Shown: positions 50,968-59,272, counted from the stretch's first letter. The stretch: 64,000 bases of DNA from Burkholderiaceae bacterium (GCA_031253795.1 JAIRVR010000031.1:62001-126000); one strand, 5' to 3'. The notes: generated by a model from the sequence alone, not told the origin. Made by a program: numbers and translations.

Positions 50968-51483
50968 AGCAATGCAAGTGCGGTGTAGTGAACGTGATGT
51001 GTAGTGCTTTGCCCTGTGCGCAAGCGGCTCTCCCTGATCGCTACCGCTGCGGATGCAGCACAAACTTACCCCGCGGTGCTTGGTTTGTGCACATTGTTCG
51101 ATACAAATGGTTGCTTGTAAAGCAAGTTTGCGAAATTGCTGAACGAAGTTGGGGAAGCCAATGTGCGGCGCAAGGGGGCGCTGTGTACAGTTGCATGAGT
51201 TGGCCATGCAACACTGTACATAATTACAGCCACATGTGCACGACCCATACGCGCTTTGTGGCATCCATGGCACTCGAAAGTAGCGGATCACCTTTGCTTA
51301 TCTGGCCTCCCCCGTAGGCGCCTGCCATACAGTGCTTGTCGAGGCCACGAGAGGGCGAGGAGGTGTGGCTATGCCGTCATGAGGCTCTTGTCTGACTGTT
51401 GGATCATCAGTGCTTTTTTGGATAGGTGGCTTGGTACGGAGGCGCCACATGAATGTCGGATTTCCGACTCAAGAGGCGAATTT
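50968..51483. promoter_or_regulatory. Regulatory gap upstream of the ABC-3C operon
   Basis: About 500 bases, AT-richer than the chromosome, no convincing gene. It holds a 15-base palindrome TTGCTT-GTA-AAGCAA (51111-51125) and a large inverted repeat at 51184-51220. It also separates the ABC-3C operon from the tnp genes, so it carries the ABC-3C promoter and probably the end of the tnp transcript. Confidence 0.5.
51184..51220. repeat. Large inverted repeat upstream of the ABC-3C operon
   Basis: TGTACA-GTTGCATG (51184-51197), a seven-base centre, then CATGCAAC-AC-TGTACA (51205-51220): 8-bp perfect inner arms plus TGTACA on both sides. It could be an operator for a dimeric regulator or a strong hairpin in the leader of the effector gene. 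Confidence 0.6.
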
Positions 51484-51933
51484 TCACAAACGCGGCAGCT
51501 TGCTGGTCTGCGAACGATGATGCGGTTTAATGGTTGTTACGCCGGACTCCCGCAGGGAGACTTGCTGCTGCAAGCTGGCCACCAAGAGTAAAAGCCGAGC
51601 GTTCTCACTAGCAAGCCCTCGGTTCTCCTGTTTGAGCGCTGCAAGCTCCTCCCTCAGTTCACTTTTCTGAACTTCGGCCTTCTCTGCCGCTACCCGTTGC
51701 TTCTCCAACAATTGCTGCGGGCTCCGACCACCAGCCTTACGGATCTCATCGGCGATGTCAGCATATTTGTTATGGATCAACGCGTGGCTGACCCCGGCCT
51801 CGCGAGCAACGGCACTGATAGAAGGGCCAACTTTCTGGCCCGCCCGTTCGGCATCACGCTTGAGCTTTGCAAACGCAAACATCAACCGTTTTCTGGTCGG
51901 AATCTCGCTAGCCACCAGAGGCCTCCCTCTCAT
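51484..51933 (-). CDS. TnpC-like accessory protein
   Basis: 149 residues, basic and helical: RKRLMFAFAKLKRDAERAGQ, a helix-turn-helix-like AVAREAGVSHALIHNKYADI and a coiled coil (AEKAEVQKSELREELAALKQ, ENRGLASENARLLLLVASLQ). Size, position after the recombinases and composition match TnpC of Tn554, which stimulates and orients insertion. Its ATG lies 26 bases inside the preceding recombinase gene. Confidence 0.75.
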   Translation of the reverse strand: MRGRPLVASEIPTRKRLMFAFAKLKRDAERAGQKVGPSISAVAREAGVSHALIHNKYADIADEIRKAGGRSPQQLLEKQRVAAEKAEVQKSELREELAALKQENRGLASENARLLLLVASLQQQVSLRESGVTTIKPHHRSQTSKLPRL

Positions 51934-53791
51934 CTTTTGTCAACCGTGTGAGGATGGCATCGGCAGCGAGGAGCCCAGCCTTCGCCTTCGCTCGCCCACC
52001 TGGTCCAATGTCATCGAGTTCGAGCAACTCCTCATGGTCACGACGAAGATGTTGCCAAACCTCCGTGAATGTGTTGTCGATGACTCCATTGCCGCAATCT
52101 CCACAGCTTGGCGCTTCGAAAAGCCCTCTGCCACCGCAGTCCTGTGCCTCAGCAAGGCACCAGCTATGCCCGGTGCTACGGATATTTATCCCATCACAAA
52201 TGCTCTCAACAAACTCGCGCCGAGACTTGAATAGCATCGGCTGATGGTTTTTTCCTGCATATGCCTTTATGCGATTGCCAAAACCACCGGCCAAAGGAGT
52301 TGAGTCCTCCAACCAGTGATCTATCAATGATGAATCGAAATAGGTATTTTCTTCCTCAATGAGTTCGTAAAGATCGCGGTCAGTCTCGGTAAGCTCCGCG
52401 TACCACTGGGTCAGTAGCAAACTGCTATGTTTGAAGTGCTGCTGCAACGTTGCTAGGTCAATACGCGGCCCCTTGTTCAAATGCACCGCTATCACGGCAT
52501 ACGTTCTACGAAACCGATGCGTTGCAAGCGGGGAGCCAAATCTGAGCCCCATCCGTTCACCGAAGGCTTTGAGCTGCTTGTTGTGCGACTTTGTGTCAGT
52601 CGAGACCACACCACGCGAAGAGTCGCTCAAAAACAGACGGTTGGCATTTCGCTCAAGCTCCAGCACTGATACCGCTAGGCGTGCTCTAGCCGCATCGGTG
52701 TCTGCGTGTGCAAGCAGTTCTCGCGTCTCGGAAAGCTCTTTGGCGATGCGAAGCCGCAAGGGTGCAGAGTGCCATTCAAGTGCATCCACAGCCTCCTTTG
52801 CAATCGCTGGAGCTAGCCAGCGCATAGGGCCATCACCGATTTTGCGAGTTGCGGATTTCAACCACCAGTACGTTTCCCCATCGACCTTCTGGGAGTAGAC
52901 GCACCCCACGTTGGTTTCGCCTAGTTCATGGACGCGGCACCCTGTCGTCAGGGCTAGAACAACGTACGCTGCAGTGCGGATGTCGCTAACAGCAGACTCG
53001 AATTGGTGGACGTCTCGAAAGCCGGCCGCCCAGATCACATGGCGCTTAACGCTCTCACCCCACTTCTTGCGATCCACATCACTCTTTGCTTCAGCCCACC
53101 GTTCTGCGAGGTCATCGCGCAAGCGAAGCAACTCAGCAGCTCTCGCGAGGTGCGCTCGGGCTGAGACAAACAGGCTTGAAGCTTCAGCAAGTGGTAGGAG
53201 TTCCGTACGACGCTCCTTGCCGGCCTCGGGCTCCCACAGGGGACCGACCTGATCAAAACTTAGCTCCCTGACGGCCTCTTCTGTGAAACTGTCCACCAAC
53301 ACTGCTCGCAGCTCGTACACCTTGCGAAGTACGGAAATGTGATGAGCCAAGGTTCGATCATGAACCCCACTATCACGAAGCTTTTGTAGATAGTTTCGGA
53401 GGTCAAACGCCCGGACGTCGGCGAAACGCCTGATGTCAATTGAATCGCACCACTTCGCGAAGGCGTTCAGGACAACATGCCGCTTGGGGACGGTTGCTGG
53501 GTCCAGTTGCTGGCCACCAGGGGCTGCCTTGAACGTAAAAGCTGCCGCAGCGCTCCGCATCGAAGGTCTCCAGTCCTCAGGAGTCTTCTTCCACACAATC
53601 TCCTTGTCCTGCTTGCCTCTAGCAGCATGAGGGAAGAATGGCGTGTAGTCCCAATTTTCATCCCCATAACAAGAAAGTGGAATTTCTCGTCCATCGGCCA
53701 TCTTCACGTACGAAATGACGAGTTTGTCTCGATCCTCCGATGTCAAGAGCTCCGGCGATGAGTGCGCTTGGTAGGATTTAGCGACACTCAT
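51908..53791 (-). CDS. Tyrosine recombinase (TnpB-like, third of the trio)
   Basis: 627 residues, near the length of Tn554 TnpB. Catalytic set: Arg in ALTTGCRVHELGE, His-x-x-Arg in LATHRFRRTYAV, His in LQQHFKHSSLLLTQWYAEL with the nucleophile Tyr in the same segment. N-terminal SAM-like core-binding region (VVLNAFAKWCDSI, LRNYLQKLRDSG). The C-terminal extension carries cysteines (HSWCLAEAQDCGG, APSCGDCGNGVID), a possible zinc knuckle. Start overlaps the stop of the previous recombinase by one base; last 26 bases overlap tnpC. Confidence 0.85.
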   Translation of the reverse strand: MSVAKSYQAHSSPELLTSEDRDKLVISYVKMADGREIPLSCYGDENWDYTPFFPHAARGKQDKEIVWKKTPEDWRPSMRSAAAAFTFKAAPGGQQLDPATVPKRHVVLNAFAKWCDSIDIRRFADVRAFDLRNYLQKLRDSGVHDRTLAHHISVLRKVYELRAVLVDSFTEEAVRELSFDQVGPLWEPEAGKERRTELLPLAEASSLFVSARAHLARAAELLRLRDDLAERWAEAKSDVDRKKWGESVKRHVIWAAGFRDVHQFESAVSDIRTAAYVVLALTTGCRVHELGETNVGCVYSQKVDGETYWWLKSATRKIGDGPMRWLAPAIAKEAVDALEWHSAPLRLRIAKELSETRELLAHADTDAARARLAVSVLELERNANRLFLSDSSRGVVSTDTKSHNKQLKAFGERMGLRFGSPLATHRFRRTYAVIAVHLNKGPRIDLATLQQHFKHSSLLLTQWYAELTETDRDLYELIEEENTYFDSSLIDHWLEDSTPLAGGFGNRIKAYAGKNHQPMLFKSRREFVESICDGINIRSTGHSWCLAEAQDCGGRGLFEAPSCGDCGNGVIDNTFTEVWQHLRRDHEELLELDDIGPGGRAKAKAGLLAADAILTRLTKDEREASGG

Positions 53792-55398
53792 TAAACAGAC
53801 CTCAACGCGGCCAAGACGCTGGGGGACCGCCAGATGGGGTGAGGGGCCTTTCGGGCACGCGCTTTCTCTCGCGCCACAATCTTCGGATCAAACTTGCTCG
53901 CGATGTCACGGTCTATCACCCTAGTGACCCACCTGAAAAGCGCTATCCACCTGTCATGACCAACGTGTGACTTCTGTGAAAACACGGCCCAGTAAAAGCT
54001 GAAGAGCTTGTAGAGGTCATCCTGAACGACGACCTGAGACTTACATCGGAAGCAAGACAAAAAATCCATGCACACGGAGCCATCCTTCGGCGCAAGTTCG
54101 CCGTTAAACACGTCTTTGCACCCGGAGTGAGGCGTGTTCTCCCTGATGACTGTGCCTGCAAGTGTCTCGACCAGCACCTCTCCTGCCATGCGATGCTCCT
54201 CGAGCATTTCAGGGGTAACACTCAAGTAGCGTTGAACTGTCCCGGGGGTGTTGGACCCGCTTCGTGCTGTTGCCAGCAGGTCGCCTCTAGATGCTCGCCA
54301 GACGCGATTGAGCTTCGTATTTCTAAACAATTGGCTACTCATCTTCAGACGGGAGCCGTCATCACGGACAAGTCCATGTCTTGCAGTGAACGCGTTGGCA
54401 ACGCCACTCAATGTCTGGGTGCTCATCCCGCGCACTGCCCCATCAAGCTCGTACACCCATAGGAGCCCTTCCAAAGAAGTCCCCGCGGCCAGTTTGGACG
54501 CGGCCTCAGAAAGAAGCAAAGCACGCTCGCAGAGCCTGTACACATCGAGCGAGACAACCTTTGATGCGGAAGGCTCTATCGGCGTGGGGATGTCCTTGTT
54601 TGCTCGACGCTTGAAGGTCACAAGTACCTTGCGATTCTTCCGAGGGTGGCTCAGAAAGCAAGTCTCTAAGTCCCTGGGCAGCTCAAGGAACGGTGTCGGA
54701 TTGAGGCCGGTTTTGAGCAATATGGCGAAGACGCACAGCCCAAGCTGCGTCACGACAAGACCGGGATGCGTCCCTTCAAAGACCTCGGCAACCTCCCTGA
54801 TGAGTGGGAGCAAGATTCGACTACGCTCTTCGTCTGAGAGAGGTTCGATGTAGTTCCGACGACGGAGGACGTTTGTGGCACCAGGAAACGGGTTCTTCTT
54901 GAAGAGGCCGTCGCCCGTTAGCAGCTTGCGCTCAACGAGCGCTTTCAATACTGTGCAGACCTTCTGGTAAGCAGTCCGAGCCGTATTTTTTGACCAGACT
55001 TCGCCGTTCGCCTTGACCCGAGTGCTCAACCATCCTGTGAACGCATCAATGACATCGCCATCGATCTTGCTAAGAGACATTGAAAAACCTGAGCTAGATC
55101 GCTCCACACAGAACCTGAACCAGCTGTTCAAACCAGACCTGACGATTGACTCAAGCGACAATGGTTCTGGCTTTCCTTGTGTAACCATCGCCCGCAGCAC
55201 CAAGGTTATCGCCCCAACTGTGTCGTCAAATCCCCGCCCGAGATATTCTGTGAAATCAGCCTCATAGACCCTCCCGTGTGGAAGTGGTATTGATACGCAA
55301 GTAGGTACGATCAGCGCTGACTTAGCTGCCACAGAGGGGATCGGAACAATCGGCTCGCTGGGGGAACCGCCTACCCTGAAATCTTTCTTTTTTGCCAT
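53791..55398 (-). CDS. Tyrosine recombinase-like protein with altered catalytic residues (second of the trio)
   Basis: 535 residues with the fold of a phage integrase but atypical active site. The box-I arginine is Asn (LLKTGLNPTPFLEL), the HxxR is QLFR, the second His appears replaced (RSGSNTPGTVQRYL) while the Tyr is kept. Cys-rich CMDFLSCFRCKSQ lies near residue 430. It may be a structural or regulatory partner of the two intact recombinases. Six bases separate its start from the first recombinase's stop and it shares one base with the next gene. Confidence 0.75.
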   Translation of the reverse strand: MAKKKDFRVGGSPSEPIVPIPSVAAKSALIVPTCVSIPLPHGRVYEADFTEYLGRGFDDTVGAITLVLRAMVTQGKPEPLSLESIVRSGLNSWFRFCVERSSSGFSMSLSKIDGDVIDAFTGWLSTRVKANGEVWSKNTARTAYQKVCTVLKALVERKLLTGDGLFKKNPFPGATNVLRRRNYIEPLSDEERSRILLPLIREVAEVFEGTHPGLVVTQLGLCVFAILLKTGLNPTPFLELPRDLETCFLSHPRKNRKVLVTFKRRANKDIPTPIEPSASKVVSLDVYRLCERALLLSEAASKLAAGTSLEGLLWVYELDGAVRGMSTQTLSGVANAFTARHGLVRDDGSRLKMSSQLFRNTKLNRVWRASRGDLLATARSGSNTPGTVQRYLSVTPEMLEEHRMAGEVLVETLAGTVIRENTPHSGCKDVFNGELAPKDGSVCMDFLSCFRCKSQVVVQDDLYKLFSFYWAVFSQKSHVGHDRWIALFRWVTRVIDRDIASKFDPKIVAREKARARKAPHPIWRSPSVLAALRSV

Positions 55399-55404
55399 CG
55401 TGGA

Positions 55405-56574
55405 CTATGCTCCCGCATCCAAGTAGCTCTTGGCTAGCGCATCGATTTCGGCCTGGTAACGGGTTCCATACACGTCATCGATTGCGTCCAGCAGATGTGT
55501 GTAACGCGATGTGGTAGTGATCGAGTCATGTCCCAACAGCCGCATAAGGGTCACGAGCGGTGACCCTCTGAACTTGCCGGCATGCTTCAGGTCTTCCAGG
55601 GAAGCCAACGTATGGGTCGCGAAGGTGTGCCTAAGCATGTGCGGATGAATGTGAAATCCAACCTTCGCTCCCAGACGGGCAAAAGGTGCTACGAATCCGT
55701 CATCAACAAAGGGCCGGCCACTGCGTGTCAAAAAAAGAGGCGCATGCTCTTCGCGTTTAGGTGCCCTAGCCAACAAGCGTGGTCTCACTACGGCCTTGTA
55801 CTGCCAGAGGGCGTTCATGCAGGCAACGGAGATTCGCACTGTTCGGGCCTTGTCATTCTTCGTCGACATGTATGCTGGGTCGAGCCGGACTGGCACCGTC
55901 CTAACTTTGGAAGACAGCTTGCTGCAATCAGAGACACATTTAACAGGGAACGTTGCCAGTTCCTCGGCTCTCAGCCCTGCAGTCAATCCAAGGTAAAACG
56001 CAGCATGGTGTGTCGGATTCCTCGCCTCCTTGAGCGCGCTGTCGATCTGGCCCCTTGTCAGAACCCGCTCTAGTCGCCGCGGCTCTCGCAGGTACAAGCT
56101 TGAAGTCGACCGTCGACCTTGGGTGCTCGACGCGTGAACCAGACGCGCATCAGCACTGGCCGAAATGGCTGCGTGTCGAGTGAAGGGAATCGTTGGGATT
56201 CGTCCAACCCGATGCGCCCATTCGTAGAAGCGCTCAACGGTTGCACGCTTGTGATTGATGTAACCCGGTTGGTTGCCAGCTACCACCTGGCACCACCTAA
56301 CCCAGTGCGAAAGCGGCGGCACATCGCCACTACCCGGTGCCGGAATATGGTCCCACTCAAAACGCTCTTCCAGGTACCCAAAGTAATCGTACATGTGCCG
56401 CCCGTAGGCCGCCCAAGTTTTCAGGTCCTTGGCGCCTGATCTACCAAGAAGCTCGTCAACAAAGAAGTGCAGCACCACTTCAACGATGGCGCCCGAAGAG
56501 TCGACGAGGATGGGGAAACCTTCGTAATGTTGACCTCCGACAGCGAACGAAGAATCACTGGGGTAAAGCGTCAT
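55405..56574 (-). CDS. Tyrosine recombinase (TnpA/XerD-like, first of the trio)
   Basis: 389 residues from MTLYPSDSSFAV at 56574; the frame extends further upstream (56712) but that part is Arg-rich and not conserved-looking. Full catalytic set: Arg in GLTAGLRAEELATFP, HMLRHTFATH (HxxR), LLGHDSITTTSRYTHL (His and Tyr). N-terminal SAM-like domain (KTWAAYGRHMYDYFGYLEE). First gene of the tnp operon, reading away from the right end of the element, as in Tn554. Confidence 0.88.
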   Translation of the reverse strand: MTLYPSDSSFAVGGQHYEGFPILVDSSGAIVEVVLHFFVDELLGRSGAKDLKTWAAYGRHMYDYFGYLEERFEWDHIPAPGSGDVPPLSHWVRWCQVVAGNQPGYINHKRATVERFYEWAHRVGRIPTIPFTRHAAISASADARLVHASSTQGRRSTSSLYLREPRRLERVLTRGQIDSALKEARNPTHHAAFYLGLTAGLRAEELATFPVKCVSDCSKLSSKVRTVPVRLDPAYMSTKNDKARTVRISVACMNALWQYKAVVRPRLLARAPKREEHAPLFLTRSGRPFVDDGFVAPFARLGAKVGFHIHPHMLRHTFATHTLASLEDLKHAGKFRGSPLVTLMRLLGHDSITTTSRYTHLLDAIDDVYGTRYQAEIDALAKSYLDAGA

Positions 56575-56989
56575 GATCGCGTCCCAATCCAGAGCTTCAC
56601 GGCCGTGATGAAGCCGCGGCCACCGCACTGCGTCGCAAGGTCGTAGAAGTCTCCGCAGCCAGCGCGAGACCCGTTGTCGTAGTGCTTTTTCCTGTGAGTA
56701 AGCGATACACATGCTCCAAGCACTGCGTGGAACTCCATCGTTCGGTTTCTGGGTCTTTCAAGGTACGAATGCCCGGTTCCATTGAGGTAACCATCCAGTC
56801 GTTTGAAAGAAGGGAGAGGTGCACGGGACGGCGCGCACTCGCATCAGAACAGCGTCATCGAAGCGCCCTACCAGACCCCATCCCGAGGCGGGCCGCTCGC
56901 TCTAGAAGCCTCTTGGGCTGCTCATGCCGGATGCGATGGATAGGAGACTACAGGTGTTCAGGGGAGGTTACAAGTAGATGTCGGAAGAA
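56575..56989. other. Right terminal region of the element
   Basis: About 415 bases with no convincing gene beyond the extension of the recombinase frame. It must contain the tnp promoter and the right recombination end: GGTTAC (56966-56971) and, read inward on the minus strand from the core, TTCTTCCGACATCTACTTG then TAACC, which mirrors the left end TTCTTACTACAAGGTAAC. Confidence 0.55.
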
Positions 56990-56994
56990 CAGCC
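56990..56994. repeat. Right core (CAGCC) of the element
   Basis: Second copy of the five-base core. To its right the host rtcB reading frame resumes (minus strand GTGGACATA then the core). Confidence 0.8.
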
Positions 56995-57225
56995 TATGTC
57001 CACGCCCACGGCCGCCGGAATGATGGCCTTGATGGTCGGTATCACCGAGCCCACGGTGGCGCCTATGCCCAGGTGCACGTCGGGCATGGCGGCGACATGC
57101 TTGAACACCACGGGCAGCCGCGCGGCGTTTTCCAGCTGCCTGCGCGCCGCGTCCTCGACCGGCACGCCCCGGGTCCACATCTTGATGGGCACGCCGTTTT
57201 CCACGTTGTGTTGCAGGTAGTTCAT
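56995..57225 (-). pseudogene. rtcB: rtcB, 5' part (RNA-splicing ligase, interrupted)
   Basis: First 77 or so codons of RtcB: MNYLQHNVENGVPIKMWTRG, VFKHVAAMPDVHLGIGATVG, IKAIIPAAVGVDIGC. The frame then reads into the element (SSDIYL) and stops at 56968. It keeps the Asp and metal-binding Cys of GVDIGC but lacks everything else, so no ligase can be made. GAGGACAAGGCA before the ATG shows the original start. The gene follows the hypothetical gene of the RtcR operon by 37 bases. Confidence 0.95.
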
Positions 57226-57262
57226 TGCCTTGTCCTCTTGTCTTGCTCTGTCTTCGTATGTT

Positions 57263-57736
57263 TCACATGTGGCGGATGGCGCGGCCCAGACGCTGGTAGT
57301 CCCGCAGGGGGAATTCATGCTCCATCCAGCGCTTGCGGTACTCCTCGACGCCCATGCAGCAGTGGATGCCGTCGAGCATGCGGTACACGCTGCGCACCAC
57401 CTCATCGCGAAGTGCCTGCCCGTGGGCAAGCACCTCGTAGTCATCCATGGCGGTAATGCCCCAGCTGGCCCAGTCGGCATACTCGCGCAGTTCATAGGAA
57501 AGGGTTTCGCCCTCTCCCTGCATGCACAGATGCACCTCGCCTGGCTCATCCATGAACACGGCGCGAGCATGGTGCGCGCCATTCGCCAGCGCCAGCGCCA
57601 TCGCGGCCAGGTCGCCCAGCGAATCGTGGAGGTAGGACACGGGATACTCCAGCGCCTCCCCGGGCGCGCTGAACTTCAGCGTCGCCCAGCCCGCCTCGCC
57701 CACCTCATAGCTCCATCGCTCTTCGAATGCGGCCAT
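57263..57736 (-). CDS. Hypothetical protein of the rtc operon
   Basis: 157 residues starting MAAFEERWSYEVGEAGWATL; ATG at 57736 has GGAGG eight bases upstream, better than an ATG seven codons earlier. Contains YLHDSLGDLAAMALALANG, FMDEPGEVHLCMQGEGE and MEHEFPLRDYQRLGRAIRH. No family recognised. Its place between slipin and rtcB under the sigma-54 promoter suggests a part in the RNA-damage response. Confidence 0.75.
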   Translation of the reverse strand: MAAFEERWSYEVGEAGWATLKFSAPGEALEYPVSYLHDSLGDLAAMALALANGAHHARAVFMDEPGEVHLCMQGEGETLSYELREYADWASWGITAMDDYEVLAHGQALRDEVVRSVYRMLDGIHCCMGVEEYRKRWMEHEFPLRDYQRLGRAIRHM

Positions 57737-57780
57737 ATGCCGTACCTCCATTTGCATTGCGTTGCGCGCCAGACCTTCGG

Positions 57781-58920
57781 TCAGCGCATCTTCACCAGCC
57801 CGTTGAGCACCTGGTCCAGCCCGCCGAACACGGAGATCTTGTCGATGCGCTCGGCCACACGCTCCAGCGTCTCCAGCTCCTTCATGCGCAGGGCCACGGG
57901 GTTGTCCTCCATGACCTTGGCGGTGTTGAGCAGCGAACGCGTGGCGGCCGTTTCCTCGCGGCGGCGGATCACGTTGGCCTGGGCCTGCTTCTCGGCCTGC
58001 ACCACCTGGGTGAGGATGGTCTTCATGTCGCCGGGCAGCACGATGTCCTTGACGCCCACGCTTTCCAGCACCATGCCGAAAGGCTGGAGCCTGGCCGCCA
58101 TGTGCGCGGACACCACGTCGTCGATCACCGTCTTGTTTTCCAGCAGTTCATCGAGCGTGCGGGTGCCCACGGCGGCGCGCAGCGCGAATTGCAGCTCGCG
58201 GTACAGGTGCTCGGCGGGCTTTTGCAGCTGGGCAAAGGCGCGCAGCACATCGGTGTGGCGGTAGGTGGCGCTCAGGTTCAGGCGCAGGCTGACCTTGTCG
58301 CGGGTCATGATGTCCTGGCCCGAGACCTCGACGGTCTGCAGGCGCAGGTCCACCAGCTCCACGGCGATGCTGCGACCGAACTTCCAGAACGCATAGCTGC
58401 CAGCCTGCAGCAGGCGATCCACGCGGCCGTCGATGGTCAGCAGCGCGCACTGGCCCGCAGGCACCTGCACCTGCAGCACGCCATTCAGGCCTGACACGCT
58501 GCGCTGGCGCAGCTGGGTCTGGGTCAGGCGCGCGGCCAGGGCAGCGGGCAGTTCGGCGCCGGCCTGCAGATCGATCACCTGAACGCCCACATCCACCAGC
58601 CCCTTCCAGTACAGGCGGCGCGTTCCGGGAGGCAGGATCTCGACCAGCACACCGTTTTCGCTGCGCAGGCCCGCTTCGGTTTCGGACAGGTCCACACGCA
58701 GGAATTCGGCGGCCACCACGGCAGGCTCCTGGGCCATCAGGTACTCGGCCAGCCCGTGCGTGAAGGCTGGCTGCTCCAGCGCAAAGGTTTCCACGCGCAG
58801 CCGGTCGGCGCCGGCAAACAGCCAGTGCTTGCCGCCGTGCAGCACGCGCTCGAAATCGCCATTGCGCAGCAGCAGGGCGCGTTCGTTCTTCTTGATGGTG
58901 ATGCGTTGGATCTTCAGCAT
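57781..58920 (-). CDS. Slipin (SPFH/stomatin-like protein)
   Basis: 379 residues. MLKIQRITIKKNERALLLRN and FERVLHGGKHWLFAGADRLR at the N-terminus, SPFH domain (VPAGQCALLTIDGRVDRLLQ, FGRSIAVELVDLRLQTVEVS, QDIMTRDKVSLRLNLSATYR, DDVVSAHMAARLQPFGMVLE) and a helical oligomerisation region (VVQAEKQAQANVIRRREETA). Slipins are membrane-scaffold proteins and recur in RtcR-controlled operons. It is the first protein gene after the sigma-54 promoter and structured leader. GAGGAGAGGAAGAA precedes the ATG. Confidence 0.9.
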   Translation of the reverse strand: MLKIQRITIKKNERALLLRNGDFERVLHGGKHWLFAGADRLRVETFALEQPAFTHGLAEYLMAQEPAVVAAEFLRVDLSETEAGLRSENGVLVEILPPGTRRLYWKGLVDVGVQVIDLQAGAELPAALAARLTQTQLRQRSVSGLNGVLQVQVPAGQCALLTIDGRVDRLLQAGSYAFWKFGRSIAVELVDLRLQTVEVSGQDIMTRDKVSLRLNLSATYRHTDVLRAFAQLQKPAEHLYRELQFALRAAVGTRTLDELLENKTVIDDVVSAHMAARLQPFGMVLESVGVKDIVLPGDMKTILTQVVQAEKQAQANVIRRREETAATRSLLNTAKVMEDNPVALRMKELETLERVAERIDKISVFGGLDQVLNGLVKMR

Positions 58921-59162
58921 TTCTTCCTCTCCTCGTTCGACGTTGCCGTCGCAAATCAACAGGGTGCCGTTACAGCGATGGCGGGGTGCCAGGGGACAGG
59001 GCCCGGGCCTTGCAGTGCGCCCTGGCTGCCTGCCCGGATCGGGGCGGTGGCCTGGCTGGCTGCGGGCGCGGACCATGCCGGGTACTGGCACAGCCGCCGC
59101 CACTGACGGGGGCGGCCCTGGGCTGCGCTGCAGCCTGGGACCGTCTCCCGCGTTCGGCGGGT

Positions 59163-59201
59163 GGTCTTGCGACCGTTTCAATAGCCCGGCCTTGCGGCCG
59201 G
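59163..59201 (-). ncRNA. Two GCAA-tetraloop hairpins following the tRNA-like RNA
   Basis: On the minus strand CCGGCC-GCAA-GGCCGG (59201-59186) and GGTC-GCAA-GACC (59174-59163) follow directly after the second tRNA-like structure. Both have GNRA loops, as does the anticodon-like hairpin just before them. They may be processing signals or a 3' stabilising part of the same RNA. Confidence 0.55.
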
Positions 59202-59202
59202 A

Positions 59203-59272
59203 AGAATGGGCAGGAGTCGAACCTGCGACAGCCCTCTTGCGAGGGAGCTCTACCAGACTGAGCTACCAGTGG
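59203..59272 (-). ncRNA. tRNA-like RNA with D-arm and T-arm but tetraloop in place of the anticodon loop
   Basis: Minus strand: TA then D-arm GCTC-AGTCTGGTA-GAGC, a hairpin CCCTC-GCAA-GAGGG where the anticodon arm should be (four-base loop instead of seven), and T-arm GCAGG-TTCGACT-CCTGC. The acceptor strands pair poorly. It therefore mimics the tRNA elbow but cannot decode. Position is in the leader of the RtcR/sigma-54 operon; known RNA-repair operons of other bacteria carry Y RNAs with tRNA-like modules, which this may parallel. Confidence 0.7.

Larger units (their letters stand above)
40008..56994. mobile_element. 17-kb Tn554-like three-recombinase element inserted in rtcB
   Basis: The element lies between two CAGCC copies (40008-40012 and 56990-56994). 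Joining the flanks across one copy gives, on the minus strand, GTGGACATA-GGCTG-CGGAATGATG, that is the intact RtcB motif VDIGCGMM, which proves insertion. Inner ends carry related inverted sequences: GTTCTTACTACAAGGTAAC on the left, and TTCTTCCGACATCTACTTG then TAACC read inward from the right. The right side encodes three tyrosine recombinases and a TnpC-like protein; the rest is cargo. GC content is visibly lower than the flanking chromosome. No long target duplication is seen, as expected for tyrosine-recombinase insertion. Confidence 0.9.

Noticed and set aside
50968-51291. Upstream extension of the ABC-3C effector frame (about 108 codons)
   Set aside because: The translation is Cys-rich and unlike any domain, overlaps inverted repeats and lacks a ribosome-binding site; treated as regulatory DNA.
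40008-56994. Prophage or conjugative element
   Set aside because: No structural phage genes, relaxase or type IV secretion genes; three tyrosine recombinases with a TnpC-like gene and defined cores fit a Tn554-like transposon better.
59203-59272. A functional tRNA gene
   Set aside because: The D- and T-arms look normal, but the anticodon arm has a four-base loop and the acceptor strands do not pair, so it cannot be a decoding tRNA; reported as tRNA-like instead.
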